A stretch of DNA of 64,000 nt from Colwellia psychrerythraea (GTDB lineage: Bacteria > Pseudomonadota > Gammaproteobacteria > Enterobacterales > Alteromonadaceae): contig NZ_JQED01000015.1 in assembly GCF_000764225.1 (NCBI RefSeq), positions 248,001 to 312,000 on the forward strand, read 5' to 3'. Under the pieces are notes generated by a model. The model was not told the DNA's origin. It was given only the letters and a program-made list of their open reading frames with translations, and did not search any database. Within the stretch, counting starts at the first letter, position 1; every line of letters begins with the position of its first letter. Shown in pieces: positions 25,994 through 35,158 of this stretch. The position numbers and the translations under genes are program-made.

Positions 25994-26605
25994 TTAACCT
26001 CCCATTTTGAAGTCAAGTTGCACAGTTAACCCTGGACGTCGTTGAGCTTTACCTTCAACAACTTTCGGTTTGTACTTCCACTTTCTAAGTGCACGTTTGG
26101 CTTCTTTGTCAAATACACGCTTAGGTTGAGCTTCAATTACTTTAACATCTTCAACACCGCCGACTTCATTGATGGTAAATGAAAGAATAACAAAACCTTC
26201 TTTACCATCTCTAGCAGCCTGAATCGGGTACTTAGGCTCGATACGAACTATCGGTGTAGCGTCGCCATCTCTTCCCATACCAGCACCAGGAGCAGACAAA
26301 CCTGTTGAAGCACCTGCCATCTGAACACCTGGCATATTGAAGTTTAAACCACCCGTATTATTGCTAGCTTCAGGCTCCGGTGTTTGCTGCTTTGGTGGAG
26401 CTTTCGGCGGCGGAGGTGGCGGCGGCGGTACACGTCGACGTTGTTCTGCTGCAGACTTTGGCGGAGTAGTATTCACTTCTACTATAATATTTTCTTGTTG
26501 CTCTTCTTTGTTTCTATCACCGCTAGAAACAAGAAAAGCCATAAAAGCAAATAAGCCAAAGGTAACTACAGCGCCTAGTAGTATTGATACTAAAAAGCGA
26601 ACCAT
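25994..26605 (-). CDS. tonB: TonB-family energy transducer (TonB2 type)
   Basis: A 203-residue TonB: an N-terminal membrane anchor (residues 5-27), a short Pro-rich spacer with eight consecutive prolines near residues 60-67, and a C-terminal TonB domain (EPKYPIQAARDGKEGFVILSFTI, then RALRKWKYKP). The spacer is short, as in TonB2 rather than E. coli TonB. It contacts outer-membrane receptors such as the two encoded nearby. It starts 3 nt after exbD. Confidence 0.93.
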   Translation of the reverse strand: MVRFLVSILLGAVVTFGLFAFMAFLVSSGDRNKEEQQENIIVEVNTTPPKSAAEQRRRVPPPPPPPPKAPPKQQTPEPEASNNTGGLNFNMPGVQMAGASTGLSAPGAGMGRDGDATPIVRIEPKYPIQAARDGKEGFVILSFTINEVGGVEDVKVIEAQPKRVFDKEAKRALRKWKYKPKVVEGKAQRRPGLTVQLDFKMGG

Positions 26606-26608
26606 ATA

Positions 26609-27010
26609 TTACCCCTTCGCAGCCGCGATAGAAATACGATCTATACCAGCCTCTTTAATTGCATCCATTACTTTAACAACAATACCATGCTTGGCATCTT
26701 TGTCAGCTTGAATGATCACAACATCGGTAGGTTGCTCAGCAAGTAATTTTTCAATCCTTGCACCAACACGTTCAATATCTACTCGACCTTTATCTAACCA
26801 AATCTCACCATTATCTTTGATTGCAACAAAGATATTGGCATTTTTTTGCTTAGTTTGATTAGCCGCTTTAGGTTTATTTACTTCAATACCAGCTTCTTTT
26901 ACAAATGAAGTGGTTACGATGAAGAAGATCAGCATGATGAACACGATATCTAACATCGGTGTCATATCAATTACTGCTTCTTCGTCCTCACGAATACGTT
27001 TACGTGCCAT
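26609..27010 (-). CDS. exbD: ExbD biopolymer transport protein
   Basis: A 133-residue ExbD/TolR protein with one membrane helix after a short cytoplasmic N-terminus. The proton-pathway aspartate is in DMTPMLDIVFIML, and a periplasmic domain follows. It works with the ExbB subunit encoded just upstream to harvest the proton gradient for TonB. Confidence 0.94.
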   Translation of the reverse strand: MARKRIREDEEAVIDMTPMLDIVFIMLIFFIVTTSFVKEAGIEVNKPKAANQTKQKNANIFVAIKDNGEIWLDKGRVDIERVGARIEKLLAEQPTDVVIIQADKDAKHGIVVKVMDAIKEAGIDRISIAAAKG

Positions 27011-27022
27011 GAAAATATCTCT

Positions 27023-27547
27023 CTAGTGATGAGGTAAACTGTCAACCAGTTTAGCCTTTGCTAGTTTAACTTTAGCGTCTAATCTTGAACTAAAAAACAC
27101 ACCTGATAATGCAGCTACCATACCCGCCATAGTCGGAATAGTTGCTTGCGATATACCAGCGGCCATTAGACGCGGATTACCAGTACCTTGTTCAGCCATA
27201 ACTTCAAATACGCCGATCATACCTGTTACTGTTCCCAGTAAGCCGATAAGAGGACACATTGCCACTAGGGTTCTAATGGTGATCATACGCTGTTCAAGTA
27301 ACTCGTCTGCTTCGGAGATCCAAGTCTCTCTAATTCGATGTGCATACCAAGAGGTAGTATCTCGGCGTGCATCCCAACGAGCGATGATATCATCTCTCAT
27401 AGTTGGGTAGACTGATGCTAAGAACCAATAGCGCTCTATCATCAATATCCACATCAATAAGAGTGCGAAGGCAACAACATAAAGTACGTTACCACCCGTC
27501 GCAATAAAACCCCTGACAGATTCCCAAAGCTCTATCAGGAATAACAT
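27023..27547 (-). CDS. exbB: ExbB-like MotA/TolQ/ExbB proton channel protein
   Basis: A 174-residue ExbB of the short TonB2 class with three membrane segments and the conserved block ATIPTMAGMVAALSGVFF. Its ATG overlaps the stop of the TtpC-like gene by one base (TAATG), so translation is coupled. Confidence 0.92.
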   Translation of the reverse strand: MLFLIELWESVRGFIATGGNVLYVVAFALLLMWILMIERYWFLASVYPTMRDDIIARWDARRDTTSWYAHRIRETWISEADELLEQRMITIRTLVAMCPLIGLLGTVTGMIGVFEVMAEQGTGNPRLMAAGISQATIPTMAGMVAALSGVFFSSRLDAKVKLAKAKLVDSLPHH

Positions 27548-28896
27548 TATTTAGACCCCTTCTCTGCGATAGCAGCGATTAAACCAGCGCTCTGCTCATC
27601 TAATTTTTGTAAAACTGACTTACTCTTACCAGCAACAACCGAGTGGATTAAGATAAGTGGAAGAGCACAAATTAGACCTAATGCTGTAGTTACAAGTGCA
27701 AGAGAGATGTTACCAGCCATAATTTTCGGGTCACCAGTACCAAACAAGGTAATTGTTTGGAAAGTCATGATCATACCGATAACTGTACCTAACAAGCCCA
27801 TTAATGGTGCAATAGCAGCAAACATCTTGATTAAGTTTATACCACGGTCAACTTTCGGTGTTTCACGAAGGATAGCTTCATCGAGTTTAAGTTCTAATGT
27901 TTCAGCATCAACTGATTGGTTATCATAGAAAACTTTAAGTAAACGACCAAGAGGGTTGTTTTCGTTTGGCTTATCAAGGTTTTTCTCTTGAGATTTAATT
28001 TTAGAGCTCATACCACCTAAAACGATTAAACGTTCAAGCGCAATGAGACAACCTAAAATTAATAATACCGTGATTGCATAACCTACTTCTTTACCTTCGT
28101 GGAAAAACTCTTCTAAATCTTTCTTACGCGTTTCTAAAGATAAGATACCACCTCGAGAAGGATCTACGTAAACAGCTGCATAACCAGACGTTAATCCAGA
28201 GAAGTTAGCCGCAGTTTCAGTAATATATCCTGCTGGTTGCTTAGGTAAAGGTTGAACTTGAGAAACTTCATCGTTATACGTTAAGTAACCATTACCTGAT
28301 ACTAAGTTAAACGTACCAACACGTGTAATCGTTTCTGTAGATTTAGTGCCATCTAGGTTAGTAACATCAACGCTAAATTCCGAAATTTTACCTGACTCAG
28401 TCATTTCAGTTTGCAGGGCAAACCATAATTCTTCCAAATCAGCAATGCTTGGGATTTCTTTTGCATTGGCAATACGGTTAAGTGCTTCACCACGATTAGG
28501 GAATTCAGCACTTACGATTGAAGTACTGATTTGACCGAATGCATTGGCTGCTGCTGCACGTGAAACACCAAACATTTCACCTAAAGTACCAGTTGCATTA
28601 TCTAACTCAACTTCTTTTTGCGCTAAAGTAATTTCATTAGCTGCATATTCTTTAGTTAAACGTTTGTTACGAACGTTTTGATCTGCTAAATCTTTTTTCG
28701 CTTTATTTAATAAAGCAGTCTTATCTGCGCGATCAGATAAAAATTCAGCTTCACGCTTTTTATCAAGTTTAGCTTCTGATACACGGTCAGCTTTAACTTG
28801 TTTAAGTAAATCATCTAATTGATTTGCTTGTGTTGTTGCTACAAAACCAGTCGTCAATGACGCTGCTAGCAATACAAAATTAATAACTTTTTTCAT
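27547..28896 (-). CDS. TtpC-like MotA/TolQ/ExbB proton channel protein
   Basis: A 449-residue protein with a signal peptide and a periplasmic coiled-coil region (about 23-260) followed by a MotA/TolQ/ExbB domain with membrane helices (GYAITVLLILGCLIALE, MFAAIAPLMGLLGTVIGMI, ALVTTALGLICALPLILIH). This is the arrangement of TtpC, an extra component that TonB2 systems require in Vibrio. Start and stop overlap by one base with its neighbours on both sides, so the operon is tightly coupled. Confidence 0.9.
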   Translation of the reverse strand: MKKVINFVLLAASLTTGFVATTQANQLDDLLKQVKADRVSEAKLDKKREAEFLSDRADKTALLNKAKKDLADQNVRNKRLTKEYAANEITLAQKEVELDNATGTLGEMFGVSRAAAANAFGQISTSIVSAEFPNRGEALNRIANAKEIPSIADLEELWFALQTEMTESGKISEFSVDVTNLDGTKSTETITRVGTFNLVSGNGYLTYNDEVSQVQPLPKQPAGYITETAANFSGLTSGYAAVYVDPSRGGILSLETRKKDLEEFFHEGKEVGYAITVLLILGCLIALERLIVLGGMSSKIKSQEKNLDKPNENNPLGRLLKVFYDNQSVDAETLELKLDEAILRETPKVDRGINLIKMFAAIAPLMGLLGTVIGMIMTFQTITLFGTGDPKIMAGNISLALVTTALGLICALPLILIHSVVAGKSKSVLQKLDEQSAGLIAAIAEKGSK

Positions 28897-29675
28897 TATT
28901 TTGCTCCTGCTGCAAATACTGGTAATTTAGTTAGATCCATTGGAAGTTGTTTACGCGCCATACGAATAGCGTCGGTAACAGGCTTTAAGTATTCATCGCC
29001 TAGCTCTTCCCATGCACGTGTATTATTGTTCCATAACCAAGAATGCTTAGCATCTAGTGATTGTGCAACAAAGGCAATACGACCCATATGAACGAAATCA
29101 GCGGTAAGTGTACGACCACCTAAATCAATCTCACCTTGGTAAGCATCAAAAATAGTACCGTAACCCGCTTCTATCTCATAAGCTTCAAGTACTAAACGGA
29201 ATTGCTCAGAAGTAGTAACGTTTGAATCGTCCATTACCGCGCGAAGGTTTTCAACACGAGCTTTACGACGATCAATGTTCATTGGAACATCTAACTTGAT
29301 GAATGTCTCAAGCGTATCAATCATCTTGTACATTAATGGTACAACACCTTGCTTGAACTCATCGATGCTATCAATTTGTTTTTGTAATGAAGCAACATTG
29401 GCTTTTTGATCATTAACCATACGTTGTACATGATCGTTATAACCACGTAATACGTCAGCTTCGTCAACAGTGTTACGGTACTCAGCAAGAAGATCTTGCG
29501 TTTGTTCGTAAATGCTATTTATTTTAGCTTGTGACTTCGCTGATTGCTTGAAGATTTTTGCTTCAGCTTTTTGAAGGTCTGTTAATGCATCAGCAGCAGC
29601 AATATTGCTGCCCGCTAGTGCTAGTGCGCCAACCATCGCTGTGGCGATAAGGCTTTTCTTACTTACTTTGGACAT
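28896..29675 (-). CDS. DUF3450 periplasmic protein of the TonB2 operon
   Basis: A 259-residue exported protein: signal peptide cleaved near AAA, then a long coiled coil (about 35-110) and a globular part containing EAYEIEAGYGTIFDAYQGEIDLGG. DUF3450 genes stand first in TonB2/TtpC operons of Alteromonadales and Vibrionales. The role is unknown; a periplasmic adaptor is likely. ATG 29675 is used in preference to the in-frame TTG at 29684. Confidence 0.88.
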   Translation of the reverse strand: MSKVSKKSLIATAMVGALALAGSNIAAADALTDLQKAEAKIFKQSAKSQAKINSIYEQTQDLLAEYRNTVDEADVLRGYNDHVQRMVNDQKANVASLQKQIDSIDEFKQGVVPLMYKMIDTLETFIKLDVPMNIDRRKARVENLRAVMDDSNVTTSEQFRLVLEAYEIEAGYGTIFDAYQGEIDLGGRTLTADFVHMGRIAFVAQSLDAKHSWLWNNNTRAWEELGDEYLKPVTDAIRMARKQLPMDLTKLPVFAAGAK

Positions 29676-30150
29676 AGTTCCCAACCATTGCTATTTTAAT
29701 TTTGATAATCCGAATTAAACAAATTATGTTCACCCGTTAATTACCTCAAATATAAAAGTCTGTCGTTTTTATATGTAAATTTTTATGAATACAACAAATT
29801 AATAATCCCAAATGACAGCAGCGCTGTCAAGGTGAGACTTTAAAAGACGATATCATGCGTTTTTTATTAAACTACATCTCTCTAGAAGTAAGACAATAAC
29901 CTAATGTTATAGACTGACAGCGAGTAATAGACTAATAAAAAACTATATCTTAAATTCTAACAAAATTACTTAAATTGAGACGAATTGAATCATAATTTAA
30001 GGGACAAAAATTTTGTAGAGTATGTTTTACTAACATCTTCGTAGTAAGTCAAATTTATTTGCGTTAAACGAGTAATAAACGAGCAATTCTATGCTTATTT
30101 ACCAACTTGCTAATTTAAATATATGACTAAAAAATTCGAATAAATCACAA
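29676..30150. other. Upstream region of the TonB2 operon
   Basis: About 475 nt, AT-rich, with no convincing gene. It should contain the minus-strand promoter of the TonB2 operon, though I cannot place -35/-10 elements with confidence. The one sharp feature is the inverted repeat at 29813-29829. Confidence 0.5.
29813..29829. promoter_or_regulatory. Possible operator upstream of the TonB2 operon
   Basis: TGACAGCAGCGCTGTCA has perfect 7-bp arms around a 3-nt centre, 138 nt before the DUF3450 start. It is GC-richer than its surroundings. The regulator is unknown. Confidence 0.4.
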
Positions 30151-30179
30151 AAAAAAGCCCTACTATTGAGTAGGGCTTA
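30151..30179 (-). terminator. Terminator of TonB-dependent receptor 1
   Basis: AAGCCCTACT (30155-30164) and AGTAGGGCTT (30169-30178) form a perfect 10-bp stem with a 4-nt loop. On the minus strand it is followed by eight T residues, 45 nt after the receptor stop. Confidence 0.9.
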
Positions 30180-30223
30180 GTAATTTATTGTGCTATTTAA
30201 TGGTTAATAATACTAACTACAGA

Positions 30224-32968
30224 TTAGAATCTAGCAGTAGCTTTAACATATAAATATTGACCAGCTAAATCATAAGAATAGTTTACAGTATTCGAATCAT
30301 CATAGTTAGACAGGTAAGGAGGTTTAACATCAAATAAGTTACGTGCACCAGCTGAGATGGTGTATGTATCATTGATGTAATAAGTACCTTGAATGTCAGT
30401 GTAAACTACTGAATCAGCAACTGTGTCTAACGTAGTATCAGTAGCACTAATATCATCACCTTCAGACTGGTAACGGAAAGTCACATTAGCTGAATAATCG
30501 TCAGTAGAGAAAGTAAAACCTAAGTTAGTTCTCCATTCTGCGAATACGGCTGGGTTACCTTCCCATTGGTCAGCTGCAACCATTCCTGCAGCTTCAACAG
30601 TTTCACTACCTGCTGTAAGCGTGTAGTCGTAAGCCATTAAATATGTACCATTTAAGGTAGTTCTGAATTCACCACCAGCAACATCCATATTGTAGCTAAA
30701 GTCAAAATCTACACCTGAAGTTTCAAATGTTGACAAGTTAGCGTTAGTTACCAATACACCTGAAAGCACTTCACTTACATTACGACGAGGTGATGTAGGA
30801 TGTGGAGGAGTATCTAAAGGACCGTATTTGCTACCTTTGATCAAGTCACATAATGGGCTTGAGAAATCAACACTGTTGTAACATTCATTAGCAATGTTAT
30901 CTACACCAGCGGTACCGATACCTTGCTCAATTTTGATATCAAAGTAATCAAGAGCAACTGAGAAGTTTTCAATACCTGAGTATACAATACCTACCGTAAT
31001 ACTTTCTGATTCTTCTGCTTCTAGGTCTGGATTACCACCAACGATAGCGTTTGATTGCGTATCAGAGTTAAAGTCTGCTGGAAGGCCATCAGCTGCACAG
31101 TTAGCTTTAAGTGTTGCATTAGAGCTTAAGCCATAATCCCAACAAGGATCAGTATAGCTAAGTGCTGATTGTTCTTGAGGATCAAATAACTCAGTAATGC
31201 TTGGTGCTCTAAAGCCTTCAGCAAATGTTGCACGAGTTAATAAGCCATCAACAGGTTCCCACTCAAAACCAAATTTAGTGTTAGTAGCAGTATCTTCTAA
31301 GTTACTGTAATCAGATGCTCTTACCGCTGCAGTAAATGTTAAACGTTCTGCAAAAGGTACGCCTGCTAATAATGGGAAGTTAAATTCTGCATAAACTTCT
31401 TCTACAGAATAATCACCTTCAGTTCTTTCACCAGCTTGACCGTATACTTGGCCTAATGCTTCTGCACCATCTGGTTCATTTAAGTAATACTCAGTACGAC
31501 GCTCGTAACCAGCAGCCCACTGAACAGCACCGCCTGGTAATTCCAGCTCACCAAGGTCACCAGATAAGTTAGCCATGAACTGAGTCGTTGTACCTTTACG
31601 TACTGGAGAGAAGGTTACAGTAGCAAAATCATTTTGCTCTTGTGTCATGGTGTTTTTAGCAAACGGGTTCCAGTAACCAACGGCTGCACAGCCATCATCA
31701 GCGGCACATGCCGTTGGGTCTAACAACAATTCAGTATTTGGACGGTTTAGCTCACCGGTGTTAACGCGGGTATCAACAAAGCGAGAGTAGTTGTATGAAA
31801 CATCCCAACCCCAACCATTGTCAAATTCACCTTCTAAACCACCAACTACACGGTAATCATTGGTATCTTGTTCAAAACCACGACCACCACCTTCAGTGAT
31901 ACGACGGTTAATTGAAACATCTACACCATAAATATTGTCAGGGTGAGCAGCTGGTACTGGAGCACTCCAGAATGTTGCAGCTGGTGCCATTCTTTGACTT
32001 GATTGACGGTTTGAATAACCACCTTCAGCAAATGCTGTGATTGAGTCAGATATTTCATAAGTAGACGCAGCATTTACAGAGAATATTTTAACAGGAGTAA
32101 CTAAGTAACTTGTTGCCGCATAGTTAAAACCATGATCAGCAGTATTAAATGGTACAGCTTTACCATCAAGAGTCACGTATCTACCAGCTTCAAGCCCCAT
32201 AGGGTTTACTTCTGGAACGTTAACACGACCAAAATCAGAATGAGATGAACCACCACAATATGGTGTAGATCCTACGCCATCATCCCAAAGTGGACATTCT
32301 GAGTATTTTCTATCTGCTTGAGTAACTTCTTCACGGTCAGTGTAATCTACTGAGAATACAACATTACCTTTATCATTTGAAGCACCGGTTACGATTGAAA
32401 ACTTAGCAGTATCACCATCGCCTTCACCCGTTACATCGTATTGTGCTGTAACTTCAAGACCTTCAAAATCTTTTTTGGTAATAAAGTTAATTACACCAGC
32501 GATAGCATCAGAACCATATACTGTAGATGCACCATCACGTACAACTTCTACACGTTCGATAAAAGAAGTTGGAATAGAGTTTAAATCGCCAGAGTTAAAA
32601 CGACGACCATTGATAAGGATCAAAGTACGACCTGAACCTAAACCACGAAGTGATGCTGTTGCAAAACCAGCACTAGCGTTATTCACGTTAGAACCTAATT
32701 GTGCACCGTTAATTGCAGGAATTTGTTTGATGAAACCTTCTAATGAGGTAACACCTGATGCTTCTATATCAGCTGAAGAAAAAATACTTACAGGACTAGC
32801 TGCTTCCATATCTGTACGTTTGATACGTGAACCAGTTACTTCAATTTTCTCAACGTCTTCTACGCCTTCTTCTGCGGCAAAAGTTGGTGCTGAAATTGCT
32901 GCTGCAGCCCCTGCGCCGAACATCATTGCTACGCGGATAGCCTTAGCTACTTTACTATTGTTATACAT
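30224..32968 (-). CDS. TonB-dependent receptor 1
   Basis: A 914-residue outer-membrane receptor. The signal peptide (residues 1-32, ending TFAAEE) is followed by a plug domain (GSRIKRTDMEAASPV, then LILINGRRFN and VEVVRDGASTVYGSDAIAGVINFIT) and a beta-barrel ending in the terminal aromatic ARF. It belongs to the large marine group related to carbohydrate and peptide receptors; the ligand cannot be read from sequence. The ATG at 32968 with AGGGAG 5 nt upstream is the true start, not an in-frame GTG 18 nt earlier. It lies directly upstream of the TonB2 operon and shares its leader with receptor 2. Confidence 0.93.
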   Translation of the reverse strand: MYNNSKVAKAIRVAMMFGAGAAAAISAPTFAAEEGVEDVEKIEVTGSRIKRTDMEAASPVSIFSSADIEASGVTSLEGFIKQIPAINGAQLGSNVNNASAGFATASLRGLGSGRTLILINGRRFNSGDLNSIPTSFIERVEVVRDGASTVYGSDAIAGVINFITKKDFEGLEVTAQYDVTGEGDGDTAKFSIVTGASNDKGNVVFSVDYTDREEVTQADRKYSECPLWDDGVGSTPYCGGSSHSDFGRVNVPEVNPMGLEAGRYVTLDGKAVPFNTADHGFNYAATSYLVTPVKIFSVNAASTYEISDSITAFAEGGYSNRQSSQRMAPAATFWSAPVPAAHPDNIYGVDVSINRRITEGGGRGFEQDTNDYRVVGGLEGEFDNGWGWDVSYNYSRFVDTRVNTGELNRPNTELLLDPTACAADDGCAAVGYWNPFAKNTMTQEQNDFATVTFSPVRKGTTTQFMANLSGDLGELELPGGAVQWAAGYERRTEYYLNEPDGAEALGQVYGQAGERTEGDYSVEEVYAEFNFPLLAGVPFAERLTFTAAVRASDYSNLEDTATNTKFGFEWEPVDGLLTRATFAEGFRAPSITELFDPQEQSALSYTDPCWDYGLSSNATLKANCAADGLPADFNSDTQSNAIVGGNPDLEAEESESITVGIVYSGIENFSVALDYFDIKIEQGIGTAGVDNIANECYNSVDFSSPLCDLIKGSKYGPLDTPPHPTSPRRNVSEVLSGVLVTNANLSTFETSGVDFDFSYNMDVAGGEFRTTLNGTYLMAYDYTLTAGSETVEAAGMVAADQWEGNPAVFAEWRTNLGFTFSTDDYSANVTFRYQSEGDDISATDTTLDTVADSVVYTDIQGTYYINDTYTISAGARNLFDVKPPYLSNYDDSNTVNYSYDLAGQYLYVKATARF

Positions 32969-33098
32969 GTTTACTCCCTGGATCACCTAAGTGATTGGTT
33001 GTTTATTTGTTTGTTTTTTCTTATATAAAGACTCAAAGCTATGCTGCCTTGTTAATCTTTTATCAAGTTGTATACCTGATCTGTCGGCTAAGATAGTA
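32969..33098 (-). promoter_or_regulatory. 5' leader of receptor 1
   Basis: This leader is conserved with that of receptor 2: an internal block around 33039-33066, a small hairpin of ATCAC and GTGAT just before the ribosome-binding site, and AGGGAGTAAAC before the ATG. Conservation beyond promoter and ribosome-binding site suggests a regulatory RNA role or recent duplication. Confidence 0.6.
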
Positions 33099-33122
33099 AA
33101 CGGGAATTACAGGAATCGTCAA
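33093..33122 (-). promoter_or_regulatory. Sigma-70 promoter of receptor 1
   Basis: Minus strand: -35 TTGACG (33122-33117), an 18-nt spacer, -10 TACTAT (33098-33093). The same promoter with the same spacing precedes receptor 2. Confidence 0.7.
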
Positions 33123-33632
33123 CACCAATTGCAACCTAATGGTAATGTTTTTAACATCTGGACACATTATGACACAACAATCCATGTGTTTTACCATCAA
33201 AAAACAAACAAAAACAAACCATGTAACATGTTGTATTTATTACAATAAACACAATTGGATACAATATAAAAAACTAACTCAATCAATTTTAAAAAAAAAT
33301 GTAAAAAAAATAGCCTATTAAAATTTACAAATCCATAACAATCATAAAAAATGATTATTTACAAGCACTTAATTATTTAGTTAAAACTAACCAACTGTTT
33401 AACATTTATAAAATTGCACAAATGAACAACCTGCTTTATTCTTAATAAACAATAGGATAAGTCACTAAAAAAAAACACCATGTACATTTATAATTACAAA
33501 GTTATCATTTTTCACATATGACAAATTTCATATATTTTTCACTTATCTGTATTTAGGTACTTCCCCGACATTATTTTTCTTCGATTGGAACTGCGCTATA
33601 ATCATTTTTCACATAACTTTATTACTCTACCT
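33123..33632. other. AT-rich gap before priC
   Basis: About 500 nt rich in A and T runs, with no gene I can support. The only promoter-like element is TATAAT at 33597-33602, 31 nt upstream of the priC ATG, with no good -35 element. Confidence 0.4.
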
Positions 33633-34316
33633 ATGACTCAAAATAGACATGAAATTGCTATTAAGCGTTTATCAGCACTGCTAGAGCATGTATCTGTTCA
33701 AGCCAAAAAAACTGATCACTTGAACAGCAATCAGAAATCTCATCGATTGATTGAAAATAACAATCTTTTCTCGCAACATTTATTTACCACTGAAAGTGAT
33801 AAAACTTCCTTATACGTTGAAGAAGTTAAAAAGCGGCTAAATGAATTTTCACGCTTACACGCGTTAAGTAGAGATAATACTAATAAGGCTGAATTTGCCA
33901 AATCTGCGCTTCTACAAATAGAACAGCAAATTTCTGCACTCATGAACGCTATACAAGCTAACGAAACTATGCATCAAGCTGCGCAAGCAAGTTTTAATGC
34001 AAAGAAAAATATACGAATAAAATCGGCTCAAGCTTCTCAGTTAAAACAGACAGATAAATATAATAAAATGGCCAAATCTGTTTTGCTATCAAGCCACCAA
34101 TTGTATCAACAGCTCGCAGAGCATCATGAGTTTGAAAGAAGACTAAAAAATATGATCACTGAACGAGAGCAACAACGAACTCGCTCCAAAAGTGCTAATA
34201 TTGATAAACTTTCACAGGAGGTACTTGCGTTACATCAACGGTTAGGCAGATGCCGTAGAGCGATAACTGCTATTGAACGAAACATTGAGCAGGCAGAAAA
34301 AAGTAAACTCCGATAG
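33633..34316 (+). CDS. priC: Primosomal replication protein PriC
   Basis: A 227-residue, almost wholly helical, basic protein that fits the PriC (primosomal protein N'') family: Leu/Arg-rich N-terminal helix (IAIKRLSALLEHV), a middle segment LFTTESDKTSLYVEEVKKRLNEF, and a long C-terminal Gln/Arg-rich helical hairpin. PriC helps reload DnaB at stalled forks. An in-frame TTG at 33585 exists, but it would place the TATAAT at 33597 inside the gene, so ATG 33633 is preferred although no clear Shine-Dalgarno is visible. Confidence 0.72.
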   Translation: MTQNRHEIAIKRLSALLEHVSVQAKKTDHLNSNQKSHRLIENNNLFSQHLFTTESDKTSLYVEEVKKRLNEFSRLHALSRDNTNKAEFAKSALLQIEQQISALMNAIQANETMHQAAQASFNAKKNIRIKSAQASQLKQTDKYNKMAKSVLLSSHQLYQQLAEHHEFERRLKNMITEREQQRTRSKSANIDKLSQEVLALHQRLGRCRRAITAIERNIEQAEKSKLR

Positions 34317-34417
34317 CCAATTAATCATCAACTTATATATTAGCATTTTGTTTTAACTAAGGTTATTCTTCACCTAAGCTTTATATCATTTATTCCATTA
34401 TTTAAATAAGAGGTTCA

Positions 34418-34687
34418 ATGAAAATTTCAGAAGATATTCATAACTATTATGAAAAACTAGTTATGCAACATTTTGTTACGGCTAAGTTTGATGAAAAGTA
34501 TGATCTAGATTTTATTGCTGATTTAACCTGCGTGGTTTTAAATCAGCTACCTACACGTTATATTCGCCATGAAGTTGATATGGCATTTTACTTACCTCCT
34601 TCAGAGCGTTTTGAAATGGAAAGCAAAGTAAAAAATGCCATTGCTAAGGCACTTGATTTTATGGATGTAATCAAAGATAACACCTAA
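34418..34687 (+). CDS. ComFB-like (late competence development) protein
   Basis: An 89-residue protein resembling the ComFB family: IHNYYEKLVMQHF, then LTCVVLNQLPTRYIRHEVDM and a C-terminal helix. Members in other bacteria are small signalling-associated proteins; some bind cyclic di-nucleotides (family knowledge), so a regulatory role is more likely than DNA uptake. The ATG has AGAGG just upstream. It is 101 nt after priC. Confidence 0.72.
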   Translation: MKISEDIHNYYEKLVMQHFVTAKFDEKYDLDFIADLTCVVLNQLPTRYIRHEVDMAFYLPPSERFEMESKVKNAIAKALDFMDVIKDNT

Positions 34688-35025
34688 GGAAACTCAGCTT
34701 AAGCAAACGTTGCCTCTGCTAAATCAGGTGCATTAGGCTAATTGAAAACCTTATGCGCTTGATATTATTATTATAGTTCCTATCGTAACTTAGTAATAGC
34801 TCCTTTGCTCCCTACCTCTCACATTTTTGAACTCTTCTTAACCTTTACCCGACATTCTACCTTTCCCCTTACTCCTACAGTATAGACTTTTCACCATTAC
34901 AAATATTACCAATAATTCTATTTCATCCACACTGGTACCACCTGTCGAAAAACAAATCCTGATATTTATCTCATTTGTAGTTAAGTTTTTTAAAATAGAC
35001 ATATACCCCTCTAGTTTTAAAGTAC
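34688..35025. other. Intergenic gap between ComFB-like gene and receptor 2
   Basis: About 340 nt without a supported gene. The plus-strand ComFB-like gene and the minus-strand receptor converge here. I see no repeat or RNA gene apart from the terminator that follows at 35026. Confidence 0.5.
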
Positions 35026-35066
35026 AAAAAAAATCCCTAACTTTTTTAAAATTAGGGATTTTTACT
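35026..35066. terminator. Terminator of receptor 2
   Basis: AAATCCCTAA (35031-35040) and TTAGGGATTT (35052-35061) form a 10-bp stem with an 11-nt loop. On the minus strand a run of T follows; it is about 95 nt after the receptor stop and has T-runs on both sides. Confidence 0.8.
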
Positions 35067-35158
35067 CAGTAATAAAATTAGGCTAGCATTCTAATCTAAT
35101 CTTCAAATTAACAAGAGACTTAGCCATTAACCTTAGCTAAATTTAATGCTAATTACTG

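Noticed and set aside
33139..33321. Short open frames in the AT-rich gap before priC
   Set aside because: Lys/Asn/Thr-rich translations reflect base composition; one overlaps the receptor 1 promoter region.
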